A stretch of DNA of 38,291 nucleotides from Sinorhizobium saheli. Its GTDB lineage: Bacteria > Pseudomonadota > Alphaproteobacteria > Rhizobiales > Rhizobiaceae. The position numbers and the translations under genes are program-made. Location of the stretch: NCBI RefSeq assembly GCF_001651875.1, contig NZ_LNQB01000087.1:1306-39596 (forward strand), written 5' to 3'. Shown piece after piece: positions 8,303 through 16,389 of the stretch. How positions within the stretch are numbered: the stretch's first letter is position 1; every line of letters begins with the position of its first letter. Under the pieces are notes generated by a model. The model was not told the origin of the DNA. It ran no database searches and saw nothing but the letters and a program-made list of their open reading frames with translations.

Positions 8303-8944
8303 TCAACCGACCCGGTCTGCGATCCTCGTGAGATCGCTCACGAAACGAGCGCGTTCCGCGTCGGCGTCGGCCCTGTCACGAATTCTGAGGAGATAGGACG
8401 GATGAATGGTGACGAGCACGGGGTAACCGCCAGGGGTGGTGATGAACTCGCCGCGGTTCCTGGTCACCCCGACGCGTCGCCCCAGCAGCGACAACAGCGC
8501 GGTCGCTCCAAGCGCAACGACGATTTCGGGGCGAAGCTGGTTGAGCTCGGCGCCCAGCCACCAGGCACAGCGTTCGATTTCGCCGGCATTGGGGCGCGCA
8601 TGAAGCCGGCGCTTCCCGCGCTGCTCGAACTTGAAGTGCTTGACGGCGTTGGTGACATAGCAGTCCGACCGGTCGATGCCGGCCTCGTGCAGGCATTCGT
8701 CCAGCACCCGGCCCGCGGGACCGACGAAGGGGTGCCCGGCGAGGTCCTCGCGGTCGCCCGGCTGTTCGCCGACGAGCACGATGCGAGCATCCGCCGCTCC
8801 CTCGCCGAAGACGAGTTGCGTGGCGTTCTTGTAAAGGTCGCAACGCTCGCAGCCCTCGGCCTGGCGCCGAAGGGCGGTGAGCGTCGGCGCGTCGGCATGG
8901 TCGCCGGAGAGTGCCGGACCCGTTTTCGCCGCTTCTCTCGGCAT
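8303..8944 (-). CDS. udgX: UdgX-type uracil-DNA binding protein/glycosylase
   Basis: The protein (213 aa) belongs to the Fe-S uracil-DNA glycosylase superfamily. GEQPGDREDLAGHPFVGPAG (59-78) is the active-site motif, and C32/C35 with C126 are likely cluster ligands; H103 sits where family 4 enzymes have the third Cys. The stretch after KHFKFE contains KRRLH (111-115), matching the KRRIH loop of UdgX. In UdgX the His of this loop forms a covalent bond to the uracil-containing DNA instead of releasing it, so H115 is the predicted nucleophile. The HPSYLLR motif near the C-terminus is also present. The start is the first ATG of the frame but has no good Shine-Dalgarno; GAGGAA is 16 or more bases away, so a different start is possible. 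Confidence 0.88.
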   Translation of the reverse strand: MPREAAKTGPALSGDHADAPTLTALRRQAEGCERCDLYKNATQLVFGEGAADARIVLVGEQPGDREDLAGHPFVGPAGRVLDECLHEAGIDRSDCYVTNAVKHFKFEQRGKRRLHARPNAGEIERCAWWLGAELNQLRPEIVVALGATALLSLLGRRVGVTRNRGEFITTPGGYPVLVTIHPSYLLRIRDRADADAERARFVSDLTRIADRVG

Positions 8945-9064
8945 CTCGTGTCGAGGATATTTCCTCGCTCCCGATCTCCTCGTTTCCGCCTGGGCCTGGA
9001 GCGGGATGCACTCACATGCGTTCGCGCCACCGCTCCATCTGTTTGTTTTTGCCGCATTTGTGCG

Positions 9065-9098
9065 ACGTCAGGTGATTCCACCTGACTGCACAATGCTC
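9065..9098. repeat. Short palindromic dispersed repeat, copy 1
   Basis: It contains perfect 8-bp inverted arms (GTCAGGTG / CACCTGAC, 4-base loop) followed by ACTGCACAATGCTC. A second diverged copy lies at 36730-36764. It resembles the short intergenic palindromes scattered through rhizobial genomes. It sits between mntR and udgX. Confidence 0.6.
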
Positions 9099-9099
9099 T

Positions 9100-9124
9100 A
9101 ACCGCGAGGCCAGGGCCATGTTCC
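9100..9124 (-). promoter_or_regulatory. EcfG-like promoter (near consensus) possibly serving udgX
   Basis: On the minus strand: GGAAC (9124-9120), 16 bases, GGTT (9103-9100), one mismatch to CGTT. It lies 156 bases upstream of the udgX start and in the mntR-udgX gap, so udgX is the only likely target. The long leader would include the palindromic repeat. Confidence 0.4.
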
Positions 9125-9156
9125 GCCCGAGCTCTCGCCGGTCCTCGACTACGGGT

Positions 9157-9612
9157 TCATCTCGGGTTGTTGAGGTATGACTTGAATGCCTGCAGCGTTT
9201 CGGTGCTGACGTAATGTTCGATGCCTTCGGCATCGATGCGTGCGGTCGCCGGGCTGACGCCAAGGGCGCAGAGGAAGCTCTCGACGATCTGATGCCGCTC
9301 CCGGCTCCGCTCGGCGAGTTCGCTGCCCTCGGCGGTCAGAAAGACCCCGCGATAGGGCTTCTGCTGGATCAGTCCCTCTGCGGCAAGACGCTTGAGCATC
9401 TTGGCGACGGTCGGCTGCGCGACGCCGAGCCGCTGGGCGATGTCGACCTGGCGGGCCTCGCCGCCGTCGGCAATCAGGTCGGCGATCAGTTCGACATAGT
9501 CCTCGACGAGTTCGGTTCTCCGGCTGATGCGCGTCTGGCGAAAGCTCTCGACCTGCGCGTCGGCGTCAACGAGCACACCCTGAAAAGTCTCTGCTGTCGG
9601 CTTGATGGACAT
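9157..9612 (-). CDS. mntR: Manganese-responsive regulator MntR (DtxR family)
   Basis: The protein (151 aa) has an N-terminal winged helix (about 35-95; recognition region [19 protein letters not shown]) and a dimerisation/metal domain. The manganese ligands of MntR are all recognisable with correct spacing: D38-x-x-E41, H107, and E129-x-x-E132-H133. With Mn(II) bound such proteins repress uptake genes. It lacks the SH3-like third domain of DtxR/IdeR, which supports MntR over an iron regulator. It is divergent from the multicopper oxidase-ZIP operon. A palindrome matching the MntR operator type lies in its own promoter (9644-9659), implying autoregulation, and a second lies before the oxidase gene. 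No mntH or sitABCD is in the window. Confidence 0.9.
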   Translation of the reverse strand: MSIKPTAETFQGVLVDADAQVESFRQTRISRRTELVEDYVELIADLIADGGEARQVDIAQRLGVAQPTVAKMLKRLAAEGLIQQKPYRGVFLTAEGSELAERSRERHQIVESFLCALGVSPATARIDAEGIEHYVSTETLQAFKSYLNNPR

Positions 9613-9641
9613 GCGGTTTCCTTCTGCACTTCCCAGAGGAA

Positions 9642-9670
9642 ATCTTAGCCGTGGCTATACCATATTGCAA
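9642..9670 (-). promoter_or_regulatory. mntR promoter with MntR box in the spacer
   Basis: On the minus strand a -35 TTGCAA (9670-9665) and a -10 TAAGAT (9647-9642) are separated by 17 bases. Most of that spacer, and the -10, is covered by the palindrome at 9644-9659 (CTTAGC-CGTG-GCTATA), which closely matches the sharper copy at 9727-9742. Binding there would block mntR transcription. Confidence 0.6.
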
Positions 9671-9712
9671 CGCTCTACGATTCCTCACATTGGGCGAAGG
9701 GAAGGGCGCGTC

Positions 9713-9744
9713 TTGACATTCATCATTATAGCCATTGCTATATT
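9713..9744 (+). promoter_or_regulatory. Promoter and MntR box of the multicopper oxidase-ZIP operon
   Basis: TTGACA at 9713-9718 is a consensus -35. The -10 is probably TGCTATATT (extended -10, 9736-9744), although the spacer is about 20 bases. Overlapping it is the perfect palindrome TATAGC-CATT-GCTATA at 9727-9742, which has the core of the enterobacterial MntR box (ATAGCA..GGCTAT). A regulator bound here would cover the -10, the usual geometry of repression. Confidence 0.65.
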
Positions 9745-9793
9745 GTAGGCATTGTGCTTCTATTAGGCGAACGTGCTATATAAGGAATCGACG

Positions 9794-10939
9794 ATGCGCC
9801 GCTGGTTACCATCTCTCGTCAGTCGCCGCGGTTTCCTCGGCGCGGGTCTCGTCGCCACGGCGGGGGCCGCTGTAACCGCCCGCGAAACCCTCGGCCAGTC
9901 GGGCATGCCGCAGCGCCACGCCGGCCACGGCGGCTACGATCCCGCCGGCGGCGGCACTCCGGCGACGCCAAATCATGCAACGGCGCACGGCGCCATGATC
10001 ACCGTCGGCGATGTCGACAATGCCCGCAACGGCTTCGATCCGACCGCCATGCTGACGGACTGGTACACCGGCGAGGTGTCGATGCTGCCCGACGGTCGGC
10101 GCCTGCGCACCTTCGAGGTGACGGCCGAGGACAAGGAGATCGAGATCGCGCCCGGCGTGATGTTCCCCGCCTGGACTTTCAACGGTCGCGTTCCCGGTCC
10201 CGCACTTCGGGCGACCGAAGGCGACCGGTTGCGGATCGTCTTCAAGAACTACGGCTCACATCCGCATTCGATGCATTTCCACGGAATTCACGCCGCGCGG
10301 ATGGACGGCGTGCCGCGCGCCGGTGTGGTTCAGCCGGGCGAGGAGTTCGTCTACGAGTTCGACGCCAAGCCCTTCGGCTGCCACCTCTACCACTGCCATG
10401 CGCTGCCGCTTGCGAGACATATCCACAAGGGCATGTATGGCATCTTCGTGATCGACCCCGATCCGGAGAAGCGTCCTGAGTTTGCCGATGTCGCGCGCTC
10501 CCGCCTGTTCGGCACGCCGGAGAACGCCGAGTGGCAGGAACTGGCGATGGTGATGAACGCCTTCGACACCAATTTCGATGGCGAGAACGAGTTCTACGCC
10601 TGCAACACCATCGCGCATTGCTATGCGAAGCAGCCGATCAAGGTGGTCCGCAACCGGCCCGTCCGCATCTATCTCATCAACATGACCGAGTTCGACCCGA
10701 TCAACTCGTTCCACCTGCATGCGAATTTCTTCGACTATTTCGACCAGGGAACGACGCTAACGCCGACGCTGAGGACCGTCGATCTCATCACCCAGTGCCA
10801 GGCGCAGCGCGGCATTATCGAGTTCAATTTCGCCGATGAGGACCATGAGCCTGGCCTCTATATGTTCCACGCCCACCAGTCCGAATTCACCGAACTCGGC
10901 TGGATGGGGATGTTCGATGTCGTCGAGGCCGTATCATGA
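9794..10939 (+). CDS. Tat-exported two-domain multicopper oxidase
   Basis: The protein (381 aa) starts at the ATG at 9794, which has AGGA seven bases upstream; a GTG at 9773 is in frame but has no binding site. Residues 10-17 (SRRGFLGA) plus a hydrophobic stretch form a Tat signal, so it is exported folded. Two cupredoxin domains follow (about 100-225 and 240-381). Four H-x-H pairs (161/163, 200/202, 307/309, 359/361) give the eight His of a trinuclear copper centre. H158, C201, H209 and M214 form a type 1 site in domain 1; domain 2 has Ala360 where Cys would be, so no second type 1 site. This predicts a trimeric laccase-like O2-reducing oxidase, not a nitrite reductase. Its stop overlaps the ZIP start. 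The MntR box upstream ties it to manganese; the substrate (Mn, Fe or Cu) is unknown. Confidence 0.88.
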   Translation: MRRWLPSLVSRRGFLGAGLVATAGAAVTARETLGQSGMPQRHAGHGGYDPAGGGTPATPNHATAHGAMITVGDVDNARNGFDPTAMLTDWYTGEVSMLPDGRRLRTFEVTAEDKEIEIAPGVMFPAWTFNGRVPGPALRATEGDRLRIVFKNYGSHPHSMHFHGIHAARMDGVPRAGVVQPGEEFVYEFDAKPFGCHLYHCHALPLARHIHKGMYGIFVIDPDPEKRPEFADVARSRLFGTPENAEWQELAMVMNAFDTNFDGENEFYACNTIAHCYAKQPIKVVRNRPVRIYLINMTEFDPINSFHLHANFFDYFDQGTTLTPTLRTVDLITQCQAQRGIIEFNFADEDHEPGLYMFHAHQSEFTELGWMGMFDVVEAVS

Positions 10940-12141
10940 ACGAGCGAGTGGTGGTCGAGAATACCAAGGTCGTCGCGGACGAGCGCGCTCCTCGGGCAAG
11001 CCTGCTGTGGCTCGTAGCGCCGTTTGTCGTGCTTGCCGCGGCACTCTGGTGGCTCGTGGCCGCCGACCCGCTTGCCGGCTTCAACAACGGCGCGCCGCCC
11101 GTCGAGAACCTGACGGTCGAGCGCACGATCCTCGACCAGGACGGCTTGCGCCTGCTTGTGCGGGGCGGCGGTTCGGAAGCCATGCATATCGCCCAGGTGC
11201 AGGTGGATGCGGCCTATTGGCAGTTCGAACAGACCCCGCCAGGACCGATCGAGCGAGCCGGCACCGCATGGATCTCGGTGCCCTTCCCATGGGTGCTGGG
11301 AGAGGCCCACAACGTCACCCTGGTCACCAATACCGGCGCGACCTTCGAGCACGAGATACCCGTCGCCATCGCGACGCCGGTCGCAACCTCCGGCGCGCTC
11401 GCGTCGCAGGCGCTGCTCGGTGCCTTCGTCGGCATCCTGCCGGTGGCGATCGGCCTGATGTTCTATCCGGCGCTGCGGGGCGCCGGACCGTGGATGATGA
11501 GCTTCCTGCTGGCGATGACCATCGGCCTGCTCGGCTTCCTGCTGATCGACACGATCGAGGAGGCCCTCGAATTCGCCGCCGCGTCGGCGCCGCTGTTCCA
11601 GGGCTCGGCGATGGTGATCCTCGCCGCCGCCGCCGCATTCCTGATCCTGATGGCCATCTCGCGACGCGAGCGGCGGCCGAGCGGTCTTGCGCTCGCCACT
11701 TATATCGCGCTCGGCATCGGTCTCCACAATCTCGGCGAGGGTCTGGCCATCGGCGCTGCCTTTGCCGCCGGCGCAGCGGGCCTCGGCACCTTCCTGGTGA
11801 TGGGCTTCACGCTGCACAACATCACCGAAGGCATTGCGATTGCGGCCCCCATCCTGAAGACGCGGCCGCCGCTCTCGCGGTTTGCCGCCCTCGCGCTCCT
11901 GGCTGGCGGACCGGCCGTCCTCGGCATATGGCTGGGCAGCCTCGCCTATGCCCCCCACTGGTCGGCGCTCGCGCTGGCGATCGGCGCCGGAGCCATCCTT
12001 CAGGTCATCGTCGAGGTGTCCGCCGCATTGACACGGGCCAATGAGGAACGGCTTGCGGGTTTGCTTACGACGCCGGTGCTGGCCGGAGCCGGATCGGGCG
12101 TCGCATTCATGTACCTGACGGCCATGCTGGTGAAGATCTGA
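10936..12141 (+). CDS. ZIP-family metal transporter with N-terminal periplasmic domain
   Basis: The 401-residue protein overlaps the oxidase stop (ATGA), so the two are translationally coupled. One membrane helix (about 22-43) is followed by a roughly 100-residue, beta-rich soluble domain (50-150), which by topology should face the periplasm. A ZIP core of about eight helices follows (155-401). The metal-binding signatures are HNLGEG (264-269) in TM4 and HNITEG (294-299) in TM5. The loop before TM4 is short and lacks the His-rich run of many ZIPs. ZIP proteins usually move Zn, Fe or Mn into the cytoplasm. The extra domain is placed where it could dock the exported oxidase. MntR control suggests manganese, but zinc or iron cannot be excluded. 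Confidence 0.87.
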   Translation: MNERVVVENTKVVADERAPRASLLWLVAPFVVLAAALWWLVAADPLAGFNNGAPPVENLTVERTILDQDGLRLLVRGGGSEAMHIAQVQVDAAYWQFEQTPPGPIERAGTAWISVPFPWVLGEAHNVTLVTNTGATFEHEIPVAIATPVATSGALASQALLGAFVGILPVAIGLMFYPALRGAGPWMMSFLLAMTIGLLGFLLIDTIEEALEFAAASAPLFQGSAMVILAAAAAFLILMAISRRERRPSGLALATYIALGIGLHNLGEGLAIGAAFAAGAAGLGTFLVMGFTLHNITEGIAIAAPILKTRPPLSRFAALALLAGGPAVLGIWLGSLAYAPHWSALALAIGAGAILQVIVEVSAALTRANEERLAGLLTTPVLAGAGSGVAFMYLTAMLVKI

Positions 12142-12233
12142 GCTCGCCGGCCTCCTGACGGCTCAGGGTTCGTGCGGCCATTGCGGATGCAATTCGTCGA
12201 TAGCCAACGCTTGGGCGATATCGGCCAGGCTGC

Positions 12234-14024
12234 TCAAGACGCGATGGCGGCGATGATGCCGGGGCCGGCAAGTTCGCGCGGCGGGTCCGTCGTCCGACCA
12301 TGCTCCCCGCTGGTGAAGATCGGCGTCCCGCGAAATGCCGGAATGGCCTTCCTGTGCTCCGAAAGATTGATCCGCAACTCGAGCGAAGCCGCCCCGAATT
12401 GCCAGTCGATGGCGACCACGCCGGTGGCCCCCGCGATCGTTCGGAAGTCCGGGACGGCGGTGCGGACCAGCAGAGGCACGATATGCCGCTGCCTGATCCC
12501 CGCGAGTTCGCCTATGAGCGCGAGACGCCGCCTGCCTGCCGGGCTCTCGGCGCGGCTCCAGCGCAGCTTGGAGTTTTCAAAGGTCTCCGGGGCCAGCGGA
12601 TCGGGCAAATCGTCGGCTGTCCTCCCCTGCGGAATGCCACCGAAATTCTCGGCCTCGTCCCGGCGCCCCAGCCGGATGGCATCGGCGATCTCGCCCTGGT
12701 AGTCGCAGAAGAAATGGAAAGGCTGTGTCTCCCCATATTCCTCGCCCATGAAGAGGAGCGGAATTTGCGGCATGAGCATCAGCATGGCCGTCAGGACGCG
12801 GAGCCGCTCCTCCTTCACGAGCGAGGTGAGGCGTTCGCCGAAGGCGCGGTTGCCGATGTGGTCGTGGTTCTGCAGAAAGTGCACGCGCGCCTGCGGCGCC
12901 ACCGGCGCATCGGCGGGCGAGGGAGCGAAGTTGTCCTCCTTCGAGGGCAGGGCAAAGCCGGTGGTCATGGCCTCCAGGAGATTGCCCCATGCGTCTTCGG
13001 CGAAGGGCAGGTAGTGGCCCTTGGTTTCCCCGGTCGCAATCACATGCAGGGCGTTGTGGAAGTCGTCGTTCCAGGCCGCGTCGAAGAGCACGCGAGCGCC
13101 GTCCGGGCCGCGCGCGAGCAGACTTCTGCGGCGATCGGCGTCCTCGACGACCAGATGTATCTCACGGTCGGCGAAGGTCTGCCGCAGTTCCTCTGCCAGC
13201 GCGACCAGGAAATGCCGCTCGCTCGTGTCGCGGATCTGGTCGGTGGCATCGAAGCGCAGGCCGTCGAAGCGGAATTCGCCGAGCCAATAGAGCGCATTCT
13301 CGATGAAATAGCGCCGGACGGCCTGCTCCTCGAAGGCGATTGAGGCACCCCAGGGCGTCGGGCGGTCCTTGTTGAAGAAGCGCGTGGCATAGCGGGCGAG
13401 ATGGTTATGCTCCGGGCCGAAGTGGTTGTAGACGACATCGAGCAGGACCATGAGGCCGAGCGAATGGGCAGCGTCCACGAGCGCCTTCAGATCGTCCGGC
13501 GTGCCGTAGGCGTTGTGCGGCGCATAGTGCAGCACCCCGTCATAGCCCCAACCGCGGCCGCCCGGAAATTGCGCGACCGGCATGAGCTCGATCGCGGTGA
13601 TGCCGGCGCGGGCCAGATGCGGCAGATGCGCGATCGCGGCGCGGAAGGTGCCTTCCGGGGTGAAGCCGCCGACATGGATCTCCGAGATGATCGTCTCCTC
13701 CCACGGTCGCCCACGCCAGGAGTCGGTTTTCCAATCATAGGCAGAGTGATCGACGAGTACAGATGCGCCGGAGGCGCCGCTTTCCTGGGCCGAGGAGGCG
13801 GGATCGGTCACGGCAGTGCCGTCTGACAGCCGGAACCAGTAGCGGTCGCCCGCCCGGGCTTTCGCGGTGATTTCGAACCAGCCGTCGTCGCCCGGCTGCA
13901 TCGCATGCTCGGCGCCGTCGAGGACAAGGCGGACATCCCGCTCGTCGGGGGCCCATAAGCGGAATCGTGCTTTGTCGGGGGCGGTGAAATCGGCACCCCA
14001 GCTTCTCTTGAAACGCACCGGCAT
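12234..14024 (-). CDS. treZ: Malto-oligosyltrehalose trehalohydrolase TreZ
   Basis: The protein (596 aa from the ATG at 14024; GAGG seven bases upstream favours it over the ATG at 14039) is a GH13 enzyme that releases trehalose from maltooligosyl-trehalose. An N-terminal early-set domain (about 1-100, SWGADFTAPDKARFRLWAPD) precedes the barrel. Catalytic signatures are GLRFDATDQI (nucleophile Asp), HLVVEDAD (acid/base Glu) and LQNHDHIGNRAFG (third Asp); MGEEYGETQPFHFF is typical of TreZ. It is cytoplasmic. It is divergent from glgX with an EcfG-like promoter. TreY, which makes the substrate, is not within the window. Its 3' end converges on the ZIP gene with 92 bases between the stops and nothing else visible there. 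Confidence 0.94.
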   Translation of the reverse strand: MPVRFKRSWGADFTAPDKARFRLWAPDERDVRLVLDGAEHAMQPGDDGWFEITAKARAGDRYWFRLSDGTAVTDPASSAQESGASGASVLVDHSAYDWKTDSWRGRPWEETIISEIHVGGFTPEGTFRAAIAHLPHLARAGITAIELMPVAQFPGGRGWGYDGVLHYAPHNAYGTPDDLKALVDAAHSLGLMVLLDVVYNHFGPEHNHLARYATRFFNKDRPTPWGASIAFEEQAVRRYFIENALYWLGEFRFDGLRFDATDQIRDTSERHFLVALAEELRQTFADREIHLVVEDADRRRSLLARGPDGARVLFDAAWNDDFHNALHVIATGETKGHYLPFAEDAWGNLLEAMTTGFALPSKEDNFAPSPADAPVAPQARVHFLQNHDHIGNRAFGERLTSLVKEERLRVLTAMLMLMPQIPLLFMGEEYGETQPFHFFCDYQGEIADAIRLGRRDEAENFGGIPQGRTADDLPDPLAPETFENSKLRWSRAESPAGRRRLALIGELAGIRQRHIVPLLVRTAVPDFRTIAGATGVVAIDWQFGAASLELRINLSEHRKAIPAFRGTPIFTSGEHGRTTDPPRELAGPGIIAAIAS

Positions 14025-14068
14025 TGTTCGTCCTCGCATCGTCGCTCGTCGTCAAACGGAAGATGAGA

Positions 14069-14093
14069 AACTGGCATGGCTCGGAGAAGTTCC
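14069..14093 (-). promoter_or_regulatory. EcfG-like promoter (near consensus) for treZ
   Basis: On the minus strand: GGAAC (14093-14089), 16 bases, AGTT (14072-14069). One mismatch to GGAAC-N16-CGTT, the same variant -10 as at 6258-6282. The treZ start lies about 40 bases downstream. Confidence 0.55.
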
Positions 14094-14124
14094 CGTACCT
14101 GCTCGATCCCTTGGGACGCCGAGA

Positions 14125-14149
14125 GGAACAAATGTCGCCCTTCCACGTT
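14125..14149 (+). promoter_or_regulatory. EcfG/RpoE2 general-stress promoter (exact) for glgX
   Basis: GGAAC at 14125-14129, exactly 16 bases, CGTT at 14146-14149. It points at glgX (start 14256, leader about 100 bases) and is back to back with the treZ promoter. Confidence 0.75.
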
Positions 14150-14255
14150 GCCTCATCGCTGTTCAGGCTTGGATCGCGACGACGATCCGGGGGAAGCGAC
14201 CGGGACTCAAAAACATGGACGATTTTGAACACTTGCAGCGGGAGGCTATGCAGGG

Positions 14256-16337
14256 ATGAATGTGGCCTTTACCGAATTGGATTTCATGAAGCCGGAGCTC
14301 GGTGCCGAATATACCGGGCGGGGAACGCATTTCGCCGTCTTCTCCGCCCATGCCGAAAAGATCGAGCTCTGCCTGTTTTCCGAAGACGGCAGCGAGGAGG
14401 TGGCGCGCCTGCCGCTGCCAAGACGCGAGGGCGATGTCTGGTCCGGCTATATCGAGGGAATCGGCCCGGGGACGCTTTACGGCTACCGGGTGCATGGTCC
14501 CTATGATCCGCATAACGGCCACCGGTTCAACCCGAACAAGCTGCTCCTCGATCCCTATGCCAAGCAGATCGCCGGGGCGTTTACATGGGATGACGCACTG
14601 TTCGGTTACACGATCGGCGCCGCGGAGGCCGACGTCTCCTTCGACGAGCGCGACAGCGCCCCCTTCATGGTCAAAGGCGTCGTGCAGGACCCCGCCTTCG
14701 ATTGGGACGGCGAGGAGGCGATCCGCCGCCCCTGGACAGAAACGATCATCTATGAGACCCATGTTCGCGGCATGACGATGACCCATCCGGGTGTTCCGGA
14801 GGAATTGCGCGGCACCTTCCTCGGAATGGCGAGCGACGCGATCATCGACCATCTGGTCAAGCTCGGCGTCTCCGCCGTCGAACTGCTTCCGGTGCAGTAT
14901 TTCCTCGACGACCGTTATCTGCTCGACCGCAATCTCAGGAACTACTGGGGATACCAGACGCTGGGGTTCTTCGCGCCGCATCCGCGCTATCTGAGCGGCG
15001 GCCGCATCACCGAATTCAAGACGATGGTGAAGCGGTTCCATGCCGCCGGCATCGAAGTGCTGATGGACGTCGTCTACAATCACACGGCCGAGGGGTCGGA
15101 GCAGGGCCCGACCTTGAGCTTCCGCGGGCTCGACAATCTCAGCTATTACCGTCCGTCGCCGGAGGAACCGCGCCACACCTACGACATGACGGGCACCGGC
15201 AACACGCTCAACGTCGCCCATCCGATGGTGCTGCGCATGGTTCTCGACAGCCTGCGCTATTGGGTCGGCGTCATGCATATCGACGGCTTCCGCTTCGATC
15301 TCGCAAGCGCGCTCGGTCGCGAATCCATGGAGTTCGATCGCGAAGGCGGTTTCTTCGACGCGATCCGGCAGGATCCGATCCTCGCCGGCGTCAAGCTCAT
15401 CGCCGAGCCCTGGGATATCGGCCATGGCGGATATCAGCTCGGCGGCTTCCCGCCACCGTTCCGCGAATGGAACGACCGGTTCCGCGACGACGTCCGCCGC
15501 TTCTGGAAAGGCGATTCCGGCATGATCCCGGTGCTCGCCGAGCGAATCCTCGGCTCGCCCGTGCAATTCCGGCATTCGGACCGCGCCGCGACCTCGTCGA
15601 TCAACCTCCTGAGCGCCCATGACGGCTTCACGCTGATGGATGCGGTTTCCTACCGGGAGAAGCACAACGAGGCCAATGGCGAAGAAAACCGCGACGGCCA
15701 CGGGGACAACCATTCGGACAATATGGGCGCCGAGGGCGCCACCGAGGATGCGGGCATAAACCAAGCCCGCCGGCGGCGGCGCGCCGCCATGCTTGCGACG
15801 CTGATGACGAGCCAGGGCGTACCGATGATCCTGGGCGGCGACGAACTGGGCAACAGCCAGGGCGGCAACAACAACGCCTATTGCCAGGACAACGAGATCG
15901 GCTGGATCGATTGGAGCCGAACCGACGACGGGTTCCTCGATTTTTGTCGCAAGATCATCGCCTTCCGCAAGAAACATCCCATCATGCGTCAGGACAGGTT
16001 TCTCGACGGCGAGCCCAACGAAGACGGACGTGTCGAATTCGCGTGGTACAAGGCCGACGGCGGCCCTATGGACGAAGCGGCCTGGCAGGACGGCGCGTTG
16101 CGGCTGGTAGGTGTGTGGTTTCGCCGCATCACCGCCGGCGAGACCGGGCCCGACGGCGAGATATTCCTGGTCCTCAATGCCGGCGACGATCGGGAGATTG
16201 CACTTCCGCAGAGCGAAGGCGCGGGATGGCAGCGCGTGCTCAGCACCGCGGACGAGGATGCATTCGGCGCGCGCGCCGCAGCGGATCGGGAGCTCATTCC
16301 GGCGCAGAGCGTCGTTGCCTTCGTTCCGCATACGTGA
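14256..16337 (+). CDS. glgX: Glycogen debranching enzyme GlgX
   Basis: The 693-residue protein is a GH13 isoamylase-type enzyme of normal GlgX length. It cleaves alpha-1,6 branches in glycogen limit dextrins in the cytoplasm. The N-terminal CBM48 domain (about 12-110; GRGTHFAVFSAHAEKIELCL, YGYRVHGPYDP) precedes the barrel. Catalytic signatures are GFRFDLAS (Asp), LIAEPWDIG (Glu) and LLSAHDGFTL (Asp), with VVYNHTAEG for region I. GGGAGG lies about ten bases before the ATG. An exact EcfG promoter upstream and the divergent treZ suggest that glycogen is broken down to linear glucans for trehalose under stress. It is followed by a run of small stress-type genes. Confidence 0.95.
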   Translation: MNVAFTELDFMKPELGAEYTGRGTHFAVFSAHAEKIELCLFSEDGSEEVARLPLPRREGDVWSGYIEGIGPGTLYGYRVHGPYDPHNGHRFNPNKLLLDPYAKQIAGAFTWDDALFGYTIGAAEADVSFDERDSAPFMVKGVVQDPAFDWDGEEAIRRPWTETIIYETHVRGMTMTHPGVPEELRGTFLGMASDAIIDHLVKLGVSAVELLPVQYFLDDRYLLDRNLRNYWGYQTLGFFAPHPRYLSGGRITEFKTMVKRFHAAGIEVLMDVVYNHTAEGSEQGPTLSFRGLDNLSYYRPSPEEPRHTYDMTGTGNTLNVAHPMVLRMVLDSLRYWVGVMHIDGFRFDLASALGRESMEFDREGGFFDAIRQDPILAGVKLIAEPWDIGHGGYQLGGFPPPFREWNDRFRDDVRRFWKGDSGMIPVLAERILGSPVQFRHSDRAATSSINLLSAHDGFTLMDAVSYREKHNEANGEENRDGHGDNHSDNMGAEGATEDAGINQARRRRRAAMLATLMTSQGVPMILGGDELGNSQGGNNNAYCQDNEIGWIDWSRTDDGFLDFCRKIIAFRKKHPIMRQDRFLDGEPNEDGRVEFAWYKADGGPMDEAAWQDGALRLVGVWFRRITAGETGPDGEIFLVLNAGDDREIALPQSEGAGWQRVLSTADEDAFGARAAADRELIPAQSVVAFVPHT

Positions 16338-16389
16338 CGAAAGCGCGCCGGCAGTCCTGCTTCGCAAAACCGTTCAAGCGCATATTGGC

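Noticed and set aside
9794..10939. Copper nitrite reductase as identity of the oxidase
   Set aside because: The type 1 site resembles nitrite reductase, but four H-x-H pairs give a full trinuclear centre, which points to an oxidase.
10836..12044. Alternative plus-strand frame of 402 codons overlapping the ZIP gene
   Set aside because: Arg/Ala-rich shadow; the ZIP frame has HNLGEG and HNITEG and couples to the oxidase stop.
14163..16367. Minus-strand open frame of 734 codons
   Set aside because: It lies wholly opposite glgX, whose GH13 catalytic motifs are clear. No recognisable domain on the minus strand.
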